A DNA stretch of 33,428 nucleotides. Source: Clostridiales bacterium. GTDB taxonomy: Bacteria; Bacillota; Clostridia; Lachnospirales; Lachnospiraceae. A program made the position numbers and the translations under genes. Location: positions 1 to 33,428 of the forward strand of contig JAJQEU010000032.1 of assembly GCA_021201535.1 (NCBI GenBank). The letters run 5' to 3'. Positions 1 to 7,919 of the stretch are shown here, piece after piece. Position 1 is the first letter of the stretch. Every line of letters starts with the position of its first letter. The notes beneath the pieces are model-generated. The model did no database searches. It had not been told where the DNA came from and saw only the letters and a list, made by a program, of their open reading frames with translations.

Positions 1-39
1 AATGAGTTTTTCATGTGCCGGAGGGAACTATTATCATGA
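1..39 (+). CDS. Possible 3' end of an upstream gene (partial)
   Basis: Frame 1 is open from the window edge and ends with TGA at 37-39. This stop overlaps the ATG at 36-38 of the next gene as ATGA, the usual arrangement of two translationally coupled genes. Only twelve codons are visible and no family can be named. If real, the upstream gene is probably the functional partner of the nitrogenase-like protein that follows, for example a second component-1 subunit or a NifH-like reductase; that is inference. The frame could be open by chance. Confidence 0.4.
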   Translation, partial: NEFFMCRRELLS

Positions 40-1082
40 AAGGTCTTTTAAAATATTTATCCCCTTTTGCCCCGGATCAGTCCGGCGCCGTATCCGTCCT
101 CTATGAACTGGGCGGTATCATCGTGATCTGTGACGCGGGCGGATGCACCGGAAACATCTGCGGATTTGATGAACCGCGCTGGTTTACGAAAAAAAGCGCC
201 CTGTTTTCCGCGGGACTCCGCGACATGGACGCGATTCTCGGGCGGGATGACCGACTGGTCGATAAATTAAAGGATGCCGCAGAGCATCTGGACGCGCGTT
301 TTATCGCTCTGATCGGCACGCCGGTTCCGGCTGTGATCGCCACAGACTTTCGTGCACTCAGGCGAATGGCGGAAAAACGATGCGGTCTGCCGGTGCTGAC
401 CGTGTCCTGCACCGGAACCCGTCTGTATGATCAGGGGACGGAGGAAGCATATCTTGAACTGTTTCGCACCTTTGCAAAAAAAGAAGTGACAAAGGACGAA
501 CGGACGGTCGGAGTGATCGGAGCGACTCCCCTGGATGTGAGCCATGTGAACGCTGCGCCGATCATTCGAGACACACTGAATGCACAGGGATATTCCCAGG
601 TATATTGCTATGGCATGGGCGGAACCGGTCTGGATGAAGTGGAAAGGGCGGGGAGTGCCGCGAAAAATCTGGTGCTGTCCCCGGCGGGCATCCGGGCGGC
701 CCGGTATCTGCAGGAGACCTTCGGCACGCCGTATGAGACGGCTTATCCGCTCCTGAAAGCGGAACAGAAGGAGCAGCTGCATGGACTGGCCGGAAAGAAG
801 GTTCTGGTTGTGCACCAGCAGGTGGCGGCAAACGAGATTCGAAAAGAAATCCCCGGTGAGATCGTCTGCGGAACCTGGTTTATGCAGCACCCGGAGATGA
901 AAGAGCCGCAGGATGTCACTTTTGAGCGCGAAGAAGAGTTCGTCTCTTTTGTGGAACATGGCGCGTTCGACGCGATTGTTGGCGATAAACGGCTGAGGCG
1001 TGCGCTGCGGGATTTCAGCGGCGCGTATATAGAGATCCCTCATTTTGCTGTGTCCGGTGAATATGATGATGATATCCGGTGA
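36..1082 (+). CDS. Nitrogenase component 1-like oxidoreductase (NifD/NifK superfamily)
   Basis: This 348-residue protein resembles the single-domain nitrogenase component 1 type oxidoreductases (NifD/NifK/BchN/CfbD superfamily). Cysteines typical of Fe-S cluster ligation lie near the N-terminus at residues 32, 37 and 42, in a segment reading CDAGGCTGNICGFDEPRW, and another lies near residue 128 in SCTGTRLYDQG. The C-terminal half has the alternating glycine-rich strands of such Rossmann-like domains (VGVIGATPLDV, KKVLVVHQQV). The start at 36 is preferred over the in-frame ATG at 15 because GGAGGG at 20-25 is 10 nt upstream and the start overlaps the preceding stop. It is shorter than true NifD/NifK (about 450-520 residues), and no other nif gene is visible, so nitrogen fixation should not be assumed. 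The substrate is unknown. A family assignment to component-1-like proteins is fairly secure; function is open. Confidence 0.75.
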   Translation: MKGLLKYLSPFAPDQSGAVSVLYELGGIIVICDAGGCTGNICGFDEPRWFTKKSALFSAGLRDMDAILGRDDRLVDKLKDAAEHLDARFIALIGTPVPAVIATDFRALRRMAEKRCGLPVLTVSCTGTRLYDQGTEEAYLELFRTFAKKEVTKDERTVGVIGATPLDVSHVNAAPIIRDTLNAQGYSQVYCYGMGGTGLDEVERAGSAAKNLVLSPAGIRAARYLQETFGTPYETAYPLLKAEQKEQLHGLAGKKVLVVHQQVAANEIRKEIPGEIVCGTWFMQHPEMKEPQDVTFEREEEFVSFVEHGAFDAIVGDKRLRRALRDFSGAYIEIPHFAVSGEYDDDIR

Positions 1083-1237
1083 TTGCACCCGCTGTTTTGT
1101 GTATAACAAAAGTCAGCAGATAACCTGTTATTTTGCATAAAAATTGTTTATACGCGCTTGGAAACTGTGACAAAATAGTCTGAAAAACAGTAAAACAGAG
1201 GGCAGAAAAATGGCTGTTTCTCTGTGAGGACATTGAA

Positions 1238-3715
1238 ATGGGTAAAACGAAAGAACTCCCCCAAATAAATACTACAAAATGGATCCGCGTGTACGGTATC
1301 GTTCAGGGCGTCGGTTTCCGTCCCTTTGTCAGCCGGATTGCCGATCGGATCGGCGTGACGGGCAGTGTGGCAAACAAGGGTTCCTATGTGGAGATTTATT
1401 TAAACGGAACATCCGGTCAGCAGCAGGATTTCCTGTATGCACTGGAGCATGAGGCGCCGGAACGCTCTGCGATATTAAAAACAGATGTCTCGGACCAGAC
1501 ATATACAGACTTTTCTTCGTTTGATATCATCGAAAGCGAACGGGAGGCGGGGGATATTTTTGTCTCCCCGGATATCGCCACCTGTCCGAAGTGCAGACAG
1601 GAACTGTTTGATCCGGCAAACCGCAGATATATGCATCCGTTTATCAACTGTACGGCCTGCGGCCCCCGGCTGACGATTCTGGACGCTATGCCCTATGACC
1701 GGGAGCGAACCAGCATGAAGGAATTCCCCATGTGCCCGGCATGCGAGTATGAATACACGCATGCCGAGACAAGACGCTATGACGCACAGCCGGTCTGCTG
1801 TAACGACTGCGGACCGGAGGTATATCTCATCGGCCGGCCGGAGCGCGGGCGCGAGGCGATCACGTTTGTCCGGAAAGCGATTCTGGACGGACAGATCATC
1901 GCGATCAAGGGAATCGGCGGTTTTCATCTCTGCTGTGACGCCGCAAACGAGGAGGCGGTGAGCCGTCTGCGGCAGTTAAAACGCAGACCGGCCAAGCCTT
2001 TTGCGGTGATGATGAAGAATCCGGAAACAGTGAAATCTGAGTGTGAACTGTCTGCCGCGGAGGAAGAGATACTGGATGGTCATGCGAAGCCCATCATTCT
2101 TTTAAAGAAAAAACAGGAAAGCCGTCTGGCGGATTCGGTAGCGCCGGATAACCCGAAGGTCGGAGTGATGCTGCCCTATGCGCCGGTGCAGATGCTTTTA
2201 TTCACTTACAATGACGGGCTGGAGATGACCGCGGACAGTTTTGTGATGACCAGCGGCAATGTATCGGGCGCTCCGATCTGCCGGACGGACGAGGACGCGG
2301 TGCGGGAGCTGAGCGGATTTTGTGACATTATGCTGTCGCACAACCGAAGGATCCGGCTGCGGGCGGACGACTCCGTGATGAACTTTTATCAGGGAGAACC
2401 CTATATGATCCGCCGCTCCAGAGGCTATGCACCGCTTCCGGTGATGACGGATTTCCCGCAGGGCAATGAATGGCGGGGACAGGTGCTGGCAGTGGGCGGC
2501 GAGCTGAAAAACACATTCTGCATCGGGAAAAACCAGCTGTTTTATCCGTCCGCTTATGTCGGGGATATGGCGGACGCGCGAACCGTGCGGGCGCTGACGG
2601 AATCCATCGAGCGGATGGAGGAGCTTTTGGAGACAAAGCCGGAGCTGGTGGTCTGTGATCTGCATCCAAAATATAATACGACAGCGGTAGCGGAGTCTTT
2701 CGGACTGCCGGTGCTGAAGGTACAGCACCACTACGCGCATATTTTATCCTGCATGGCGGAAAATAACCTGCCGCCGCAGACAAGGGTGATCGGCGTTTCT
2801 TTCGACGGCACCGGCTATGGAACGGACGGGACGATCTGGGGCGGAGAACTGCTCCTGTGTGATTATCAGGATTTTTGGCGGGTTGGAAGCATCCGGCCCT
2901 TCCTGCAGATTGGCGGAGATGCTTCCGCGAGAGAAGGATGGAGAATCGCGGTGTCCATGATCAATTCTCTGTATCCGGAAAAAGAGGCGGCAGATATAAC
3001 AGAGAGGCTGGGACTGTGCGAGCCGCAGATGCAGAAGCTCTACCGGCAGATGGCGGAGAAAAAAATAAATGCCGTGGTCTCCACCAGTGCCGGGAGGCTC
3101 TTTGACGCGGTCAGCGCGATCCTGGGGATTCGTCTGAGTTCCACTTTTGAGGGTGAGGCGTCCACGACGCTGCAGTTCCGGGCGGAGGAGTATCGGGAGA
3201 GGGCAGGACTTTCCGTCAGAGAATCCTTTTTCCGTACGTATACGGAATCAGAATGTTCTGAGTCGGAATATTGCTTTTGTGAGACAGGCGGAAGCCGGAA
3301 AAAGAGAAAAGATTTATCAGGGATGACAAAAACAGGAACAGAGGAACATGCAAAAGACAGCAGGATTTTACTCTCTACGGATGAACTTGTGCGGCTGATG
3401 ACGGAGGAACGCCTGAAGGGGCAGGATGCCTGTCTGCTGGCATATCTTTTCCACGAGATTCTGGCTGAACAGATTGTGGCCGGCTGCAGGGAGGTTTCCA
3501 TGAAAACCGGCGTCAAAGCCTGTGCTCTGAGCGGCGGTGTGTTTCAGAACCAGCTTCTGCTGGAACTGTGTGAGGCCGGACTGAAAGAGGCGGGATTTAC
3601 CGTTTATCGCCACCGCATGATTCCGCCGAATGACGGCGGGCTGGCGCTGGGACAGGCGGCGGCCGGGATGGCATATCTGAATCAGAGAAGTGTATGTTTT
3701 GAAAATCACCTGTGA
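1238..3715 (+). CDS. hypF: Carbamoyltransferase HypF, hydrogenase maturation
   Basis: HypF uses carbamoyl phosphate and ATP to carbamoylate the C-terminal cysteine of HypE, the first step of cyanide ligand synthesis for [NiFe] hydrogenase. All domains are visible in order: acylphosphatase-like domain with YGIVQGVGFRPFV (residues 19-31, catalytic Arg28); two zinc-finger-like motifs with cysteines 116/119/138/141 and 166/169/188/191; a YrdC-like domain (AIKGIGGFHLCCDA near 222); and a Kae1-like domain with the metal-binding HHYAH near 495 and SFDGTGYGTDGTIWGGE near 521. At 825 residues it is longer than the usual 750-770. The excess lies mainly at about 660-710, a Ser/Glu/Lys-rich stretch before the last conserved block. 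GAGGA at 1226-1230 precedes the ATG. hypC, hypD and hypE follow after one unrelated gene. Confidence 0.96.
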   Translation: MGKTKELPQINTTKWIRVYGIVQGVGFRPFVSRIADRIGVTGSVANKGSYVEIYLNGTSGQQQDFLYALEHEAPERSAILKTDVSDQTYTDFSSFDIIESEREAGDIFVSPDIATCPKCRQELFDPANRRYMHPFINCTACGPRLTILDAMPYDRERTSMKEFPMCPACEYEYTHAETRRYDAQPVCCNDCGPEVYLIGRPERGREAITFVRKAILDGQIIAIKGIGGFHLCCDAANEEAVSRLRQLKRRPAKPFAVMMKNPETVKSECELSAAEEEILDGHAKPIILLKKKQESRLADSVAPDNPKVGVMLPYAPVQMLLFTYNDGLEMTADSFVMTSGNVSGAPICRTDEDAVRELSGFCDIMLSHNRRIRLRADDSVMNFYQGEPYMIRRSRGYAPLPVMTDFPQGNEWRGQVLAVGGELKNTFCIGKNQLFYPSAYVGDMADARTVRALTESIERMEELLETKPELVVCDLHPKYNTTAVAESFGLPVLKVQHHYAHILSCMAENNLPPQTRVIGVSFDGTGYGTDGTIWGGELLLCDYQDFWRVGSIRPFLQIGGDASAREGWRIAVSMINSLYPEKEAADITERLGLCEPQMQKLYRQMAEKKINAVVSTSAGRLFDAVSAILGIRLSSTFEGEASTTLQFRAEEYRERAGLSVRESFFRTYTESECSESEYCFCETGGSRKKRKDLSGMTKTGTEEHAKDSRILLSTDELVRLMTEERLKGQDACLLAYLFHEILAEQIVAGCREVSMKTGVKACALSGGVFQNQLLLELCEAGLKEAGFTVYRHRMIPPNDGGLALGQAAAGMAYLNQRSVCFENHL

Positions 3716-3762
3716 ACAGCAAAACTTATAGGGAATATTTCGCGGAACGAAGCGTAAAAATA

Positions 3763-3790
3763 TTGACAAAGACGGACATGTATGTAAAAT
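3763..3790 (+). promoter_or_regulatory. Sigma-A type promoter of the AAA ATPase gene
   Basis: A consensus -35 TTGACA (3763-3768) is followed after 16 nt by TAAAAT (3785-3790), with TG directly before the -10. It lies between hypF and the ATPase gene, so the ATPase, and possibly hypCDE behind it, can be transcribed independently of hypF. Confidence 0.65.
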
Positions 3791-3858
3791 GAAATGATAG
3801 ATACACGACATTTGTTATATAAAAGACAACATTTAATCGAATGTCTGGGGGTGTTAGT

Positions 3859-5067
3859 TTGTTTAAGGTAAATCCATATCGGCCAGGAGCCGGTTTAATG
3901 CCGTCTTATCTGGCCGGACGGGAAGAGGATTTGCGGGATGTGGAGCAGATCTTTGAGGCGCTTGCCATCAATATGCCGGTTCAGTCTGTGATCTTCAGCG
4001 GATTACGGGGTGTCGGAAAAACAGTTCTGCTCAACAGTCTGCAGAAAATTGCGGAGGAAAAAAATATATTTTGCAGACATATTGAAGTGGAAGAGAGGGA
4101 TGATTTCATTTCTCAGATTGCTTCCTGTTCACAGGCTTTTCTGCGTAAGGTGAGTACAAAAGAAAAGTTTAAGAATCTGATTCAGAAACCGTTGGATGCG
4201 ATCAAGTCACTGGTAGTCTCTTTTGATCCGTCAGATTATACATTTTCCCTGTCTCTGCAGGAAAGGGAACTGTATCATTCTGTCAATCTGACACAGAGTC
4301 TGACCGAGGTTTTTACAACGATCGGAGAGACGGCTTCCATATCAGGTACACCGATCTGTTTTTTTATAGACGAAATGCAGTATATGCAATCGAGAGAGCT
4401 GGGTTCACTGATCGCGGCGCTGCATCGGACGAATCAGCTGGGATATCCGGTTATGATCGTCGGTGCGGGTCTTCCGAAGATTTACAAAATGCTGTCTGAG
4501 GAAAAGTCATATTCAGAACGATTGTTTTACTATAAGGAGATTGGTTCCCTTACAGAGGAACAATCTGAAAAAGCCATCGAAATACCGGCGCGGAAGTTTG
4601 GGATATCGTATACAAAAGAAGCTGTAGAAAGGATTCACGCGATTACGAAGGGTTATCCGTTTTTTATTCAGCAAATCTGCCAGGTTGTATATAAAAATGC
4701 GGACGGAGATGAAATTACGCTGTCTGATGTGAATCACAGTATCGGTGAATTTTATAGTCTTCTTGATACAGGTTTTTTCAGGGTCCGTTATGAACGATGT
4801 GCGGAGAGTGATAAAAGATTTATATTTGCCATGGTGCAATGTGGTGAACTGCCCTGTACGATTGCGAACATCGCGAAACATCTGAATAAAACCGTCAGTT
4901 CTGTCTCAACGACGAGGGCGCAGCTGATCAGTAAAGGGATTATTTATCCGGTCCGGTACAGAGAACTGGATTTTACGGTTCCAGAATTCAGCGGATTTAT
5001 TCGGCGGCTCGATGAATATAAACATTGGTCTGAAGGGCGGCAGACTGTATTGCCCGATCACAGTTGA
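3859..5067 (+). CDS. AAA-type ATP-binding protein with C-terminal winged helix
   Basis: This is a P-loop ATPase of the archaeal-ATPase/Orc-Cdc6-like type common as stand-alone 'ATP-binding protein' in Clostridia. It has the N-terminal signature NPYRPGAGLMPSYLAGRE, Walker A GLRGVGKT, and Walker B FFIDEMQ followed by a sensor-like VMIVGAGLP. The C-terminal 80 residues look like a winged helix (IANIAKHLNKTVSSVSTTRAQL, then EFSGFIRRL). TTG at 3859 is proposed as the start: GGGGGTG at 3846-3852 gives about 6 nt spacing and the product begins at the conserved block. The in-frame ATG at 3841 has no ribosome binding site. The gene is visibly AT-richer than its neighbours, has its own promoter and interrupts the hyp cluster, which suggests later insertion. 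No role in hydrogenase maturation is known for this family; its partner is unknown. Confidence 0.8.
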   Translation: MFKVNPYRPGAGLMPSYLAGREEDLRDVEQIFEALAINMPVQSVIFSGLRGVGKTVLLNSLQKIAEEKNIFCRHIEVEERDDFISQIASCSQAFLRKVSTKEKFKNLIQKPLDAIKSLVVSFDPSDYTFSLSLQERELYHSVNLTQSLTEVFTTIGETASISGTPICFFIDEMQYMQSRELGSLIAALHRTNQLGYPVMIVGAGLPKIYKMLSEEKSYSERLFYYKEIGSLTEEQSEKAIEIPARKFGISYTKEAVERIHAITKGYPFFIQQICQVVYKNADGDEITLSDVNHSIGEFYSLLDTGFFRVRYERCAESDKRFIFAMVQCGELPCTIANIAKHLNKTVSSVSTTRAQLISKGIIYPVRYRELDFTVPEFSGFIRRLDEYKHWSEGRQTVLPDHS

Positions 5068-5147
5068 TCTATGAGTAACAACAATGAAAGCATATATGCC
5101 GCACTCCTAATACCGGGCGCGGATTGAAACAATCAGGAGGAAAAGAT

Positions 5148-5354
5148 ATGTGTGTAGGATTATCCGCAAGAGTCGTAGGAATCAAAGACGGGATGGCGCT
5201 GGTGGACGCCTCCGGTGCGAAGCGGGAGGTTTCCGCGGAGCTTCTGGATGAGCTGGAACCGGGTGATTATGTCATGGTGCATGCCGGGATTGCCATCGCG
5301 AAGATCGGCGGGGATGACGATGCCGAGGCAGAGGATATCATCGGCCTGCTGTGA
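5148..5354 (+). CDS. hypC: Hydrogenase maturation chaperone HypC
   Basis: HypC is a small chaperone that forms a complex with HypD, where the Fe(CN)2CO unit is assembled, and delivers it to the large hydrogenase subunit. The 68-residue product starts MCVGLSARVVGI; Cys2, exposed after removal of Met1, is the essential residue of the family. The rest shows the OB-fold pattern (ALVDASG, then LEPGDYVMVHAGIAIAKI). An in-frame ATG at 5124 would bury Cys2. The start at 5148 is fixed by AGGAGG at 5135-5140, 7 nt upstream, and by Cys2. The stop codon lies inside the first copy of a 33-nt direct repeat. hypD follows 149 nt downstream. Confidence 0.96.
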   Translation: MCVGLSARVVGIKDGMALVDASGAKREVSAELLDELEPGDYVMVHAGIAIAKIGGDDDAEAEDIIGLL

Positions 5355-5450
5355 CAGGCTCGTTGGCAGCTGTGAAACGAAGCGGTGTAATCGGCGTATG
5401 TACCGATATATGCAGACGTGACAGGCTCACTGGCAGCTGTGAAACGAAGC
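5351..5450 (+). repeat. Two copies of a 33-nt direct repeat between hypC and hypD
   Basis: Copy 1 (5351-5383) and copy 2 (5418-5450) both run from GTGACAGGCTC to CAGCTGTGAAACGAAGC and differ at two central positions. The period is 67 nt. Copy 1 contains the hypC stop codon TGA (5352-5354). The spacer between copies is not repeated. The origin is unknown: a local duplication of the hypC 3' end and a small dispersed repeat are both possible. Confidence 0.85.
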
Positions 5451-5503
5451 AGCCGATGACAAACAGGACTATACTCAATTTAAGGGGAATCAGGAAAAAC
5501 CAT

Positions 5504-6550
5504 ATGGACGATATAATCAGAAAAGCGCGAAGCATCATTGAAAAATACGACGGCCCGAAGCTGCGGATCATGGAGGTGTGCGGCACGCATACTCACGAGA
5601 TTTTCCGCCTGGGGATCCGGAAAATACTTCCGGAAAACATCGAACTGATCTCCGGCCCGGGCTGCCCGGTGTGTGTGACGCCGGTGGATTTTATCGACGA
5701 GGCAATCATGCTCGCTCTGGAAAAGGAGTGTCTGATCTGCACCTTCGGCGATCTGATCCGCGTGCCGGGAACTAAGATGAGTCTGGCGGGCGCCAGAGCC
5801 GAGGGGGCGGATATTCAGATTGTCTATACGCCGTTGGACGCGGTAAATACCGCGCGGGAAAATCCGGATCGGCAGGTGGTGTTTTTGTCGGTTGGTTTTG
5901 AGACGACGACGCCGTCGGCCTGTCTTTCGGTGAAAAAGGCAAAGGAGCAGGGACTGACCAATTATTCTGTTCTGACCGCAAACAAGACGATGCCAAATGC
6001 CTACGAGGCGTTAAAGGGAAGTGCTGACGCGTTTCTCTTTCCGGGACATGTCAATGCGATTACCGGCGAGGCAGACTGCCGCCGGCTGCGGGATGAGGGT
6101 GTCTCCGGTGTGATCGCAGGTTTTACGGCAAAAGAACTGCTCACGGCGCTGGCTGTTATCGTAGAAAAATCAAAGTCAGGAGAACCGTTTTTTGTGAACT
6201 GTTATCCCAGGGTGGTGCGGCCGGAAGGGAATCCTGCCGGCATGAAGCTGATCGCGGAGGTGATGGAACCCTGTGACTCGCAGTGGCGGGGGCTGGGCAT
6301 CATCCCGGGTTCCGGGCTGAAACTGCGGGAGACGTACCGGACGTATGATGCCCGGATCAAATTCGCGCTGCCCGAGGTGCATGGGAAGCCGAATCCGGCC
6401 TGTCGCTGCGGCGACGTGCTTCAGGGGAAATGCAAGCCGTCGGACTGCAAAGTGTTCGGGAAGGTCTGTACGCTGGAGCATCCGGTTGGAGCCTGCATGG
6501 TCTCCAACGAGGGAAGCTGCTCGGCATATTATATGTATGAACGATTATAA
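5504..6550 (+). CDS. hypD: Hydrogenase maturation Fe-S scaffold HypD
   Basis: HypD is the [4Fe-4S] scaffold on which, together with HypC, the cyanide and carbon monoxide ligands are placed on iron. The 348-residue protein has all family signatures: MEVCGTHTHEIFR with Cys26, GPGCPVCVTP with Cys53 and Cys56, VGFETTTP, and the C-terminal cysteine cluster CRCGDVLQGKCKPSDC followed by VFGKVC, which holds the cluster. The start at 5504 is chosen because AGGA at 5492-5495 gives 8 nt spacing and the product begins like known HypD proteins. Frame-compatible ATG-less sequence continues upstream through the direct repeats but is not HypD-like. The gene lies 149 nt after hypC and 131 nt before hypE. Confidence 0.96.
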   Translation: MDDIIRKARSIIEKYDGPKLRIMEVCGTHTHEIFRLGIRKILPENIELISGPGCPVCVTPVDFIDEAIMLALEKECLICTFGDLIRVPGTKMSLAGARAEGADIQIVYTPLDAVNTARENPDRQVVFLSVGFETTTPSACLSVKKAKEQGLTNYSVLTANKTMPNAYEALKGSADAFLFPGHVNAITGEADCRRLRDEGVSGVIAGFTAKELLTALAVIVEKSKSGEPFFVNCYPRVVRPEGNPAGMKLIAEVMEPCDSQWRGLGIIPGSGLKLRETYRTYDARIKFALPEVHGKPNPACRCGDVLQGKCKPSDCKVFGKVCTLEHPVGACMVSNEGSCSAYYMYERL

Positions 6551-6565
6551 GAGGAATTGACTGCT

Positions 6566-6649
6566 ATGCAGACGCCACTATTTATGAAAGACGTCGTCGA
6601 ATATCCAGCCATCTGGTCATGCAAGCATGCCCATCTGTCTGTCTATTGA
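6566..6649 (+). CDS. Possible 27-residue small protein between hypD and hypE
   Basis: ATG at 6566 opens a 27-codon frame ending at TGA 6647-6649. GAGGA at 6551-6555, right after the hypD stop, is about 10 nt upstream. The predicted peptide begins MQTPLFMKDVVEYPAIW and matches nothing I recognise. It may be only spacer sequence; the ribosome-binding-like motif is the sole support. Confidence 0.2.
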   Translation: MQTPLFMKDVVEYPAIWSCKHAHLSVY

Positions 6650-6681
6650 CAACACTTTCATAGTAAGAGAAGGAGATTATC

Positions 6682-7689
6682 ATGTCAGAAAAAAAAGTAA
6701 CTCTCGCGCATGGCGCGGGCGGAAAACAGACGGCGGAATTGATTCAGGAGGTCTTTGCGGCACACTTTTCCAACCCGGAGTTCACCGCGGATGACGCGGC
6801 GGTTCTGGATATGGGCAACGGAAAGATTGCAATGTCCACGGACGGATTTATCGTTTCTCCCTTTGAATTTAACGGCGGAAATATCGGGAAACTCAGCATC
6901 TGCGGAACGGTCAACGACCTCTCCTGTATGGGTGCCCGGCCGCGTTATCTGACCTGTTCCTTCATTATAGAAGAGGGATTTCCCCTGGACAAACTGGAGG
7001 AGATCGCGGCCTCCATGGAAAAGACGGCGGCAGAGGCCGGCGTGAAGATCGTGGCGGGCGATACAAAGGTGGCGGGCAAAGGACAGGTGGATCATATTTT
7101 TATCACCACGACCGGGATCGGCACTTTGACAGAAGGTTTTTCTACATCGGGAGCATTCGCAAAGCCCGGCGACGCGATTCTGGTGACCGGGGATATCGGT
7201 CGGCACGGCTGTACGATTTTGCTGGCGCGCGAGGACCTTGGCATCGATGCGGATATCAAAAGCGATTGCGCTCCCCTGTGGGGGACTGTAGAGTCCATGA
7301 TTCAAACGACAAAGGATATCCATGTAATCCGCGACGCTACACGGGGCGGTGTCGGAACCGTGCTCTATGAGATCGCTTCGGAGAGCCATGTGGGCGTGAG
7401 ACTTGACAGTGAATCTATTCCTGTCAATCCGGCGGTGCGCGGCGTCTGCGGTATGCTGGGGCTGGATCCGCTGTATCTGGCGAATGAGGGTACGCTGGTT
7501 GTGATTGCGCCGAAAGAGCAGGCGCAGGCATTACTTGCCGTCTTAAAAGAGGGAAAATATTCCGCGCATGCGGCAATTATCGGGGAGATTACGGATACCA
7601 TGCCGGGAAAGGTTGTGGTAACGACGGAGATCGGTTCAGAGACGCTGCTGCCACAGCCCGGCGGGGAACTGCTGCCGAGGATATGTTGA
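6682..7689 (+). CDS. hypE: Hydrogenase maturation protein HypE
   Basis: HypE takes the carbamoyl group from HypF on its C-terminal cysteine and dehydrates it with ATP to a thiocyanate, which is passed to the HypC-HypD complex. The 335-residue protein shows the PurM/AIR synthetase-like fold: HGAGGK near residue 11, DDAAVLD, then GDTKVAGKG and ATRGGVGTVLYEIA. It ends with the diagnostic PRIC, so the acceptor is Cys335. GAAGGAG lies about 6 nt upstream of the ATG. It is the last hyp gene seen; hypA and hypB are not in the window. No clear terminator follows before the ppdK promoter. Confidence 0.97.
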   Translation: MSEKKVTLAHGAGGKQTAELIQEVFAAHFSNPEFTADDAAVLDMGNGKIAMSTDGFIVSPFEFNGGNIGKLSICGTVNDLSCMGARPRYLTCSFIIEEGFPLDKLEEIAASMEKTAAEAGVKIVAGDTKVAGKGQVDHIFITTTGIGTLTEGFSTSGAFAKPGDAILVTGDIGRHGCTILLAREDLGIDADIKSDCAPLWGTVESMIQTTKDIHVIRDATRGGVGTVLYEIASESHVGVRLDSESIPVNPAVRGVCGMLGLDPLYLANEGTLVVIAPKEQAQALLAVLKEGKYSAHAAIIGEITDTMPGKVVVTTEIGSETLLPQPGGELLPRIC

Positions 7690-7733
7690 AAAAATATTAC
7701 CGGAACTTTGTTATCGATTTCACAAAAAGCTGG

Positions 7734-7761
7734 TTGATTTTTCCGCAAAGTATGTTAGAAT
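7734..7761 (+). promoter_or_regulatory. Promoter of ppdK, extended -10 type
   Basis: TTGATT (7734-7739) and TAGAAT (7756-7761) are separated by 16 nt, and TGT immediately precedes the -10, giving an extended -10. Transcription would begin near 7768, leaving a leader of about 150 nt before ppdK. Confidence 0.6.
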
Positions 7762-7774
7762 GTATCACAGATTG

Positions 7775-7880
7775 CAGGGAGGGTACCCTGTAAGAGATAT
7801 ATTTTGAGGAAAAACCAGAAACAAAATGCACCTGCTTTGCCGGCAGATTCTGCGCGGCAGGATTATGGTCGTGTCTGGTT
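7775..7880 (+). promoter_or_regulatory. Structured 5' leader of ppdK
   Basis: The leader contains the palindrome AGGGTACCCT (7780-7789) and a longer nested hairpin. AACCAGA (7813-7819) can pair with TCTGGTT (7874-7880); inside it, TGCC and GCAG can pair with CTGC and GGCA around an ATT loop (about 7837-7860). No T-run follows, so it is not a simple terminator. It matches no riboswitch class I recognise. A regulatory role is inference. Confidence 0.4.
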
Positions 7881-7919
7881 CTGAATAAATACCATATTTT
7901 TATATCAGGAGGATTTAAA

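Noticed and set aside
36-1082. True nitrogenase subunit
   Set aside because: About 100-170 residues shorter than NifD/NifK and without other nif genes in view; only superfamily membership is supported.
1195-1225. Hairpin ACAGAG/CTCTGT just before the hypF ribosome binding site
   Set aside because: Only 6 bp with a 19-nt loop; too weak to call as a control element, and no convincing hypF promoter was found nearby.
5351-5450. Direct repeats as a CRISPR array
   Set aside because: Only two copies, one overlapping the hypC stop codon, with no cas genes or further spacers.
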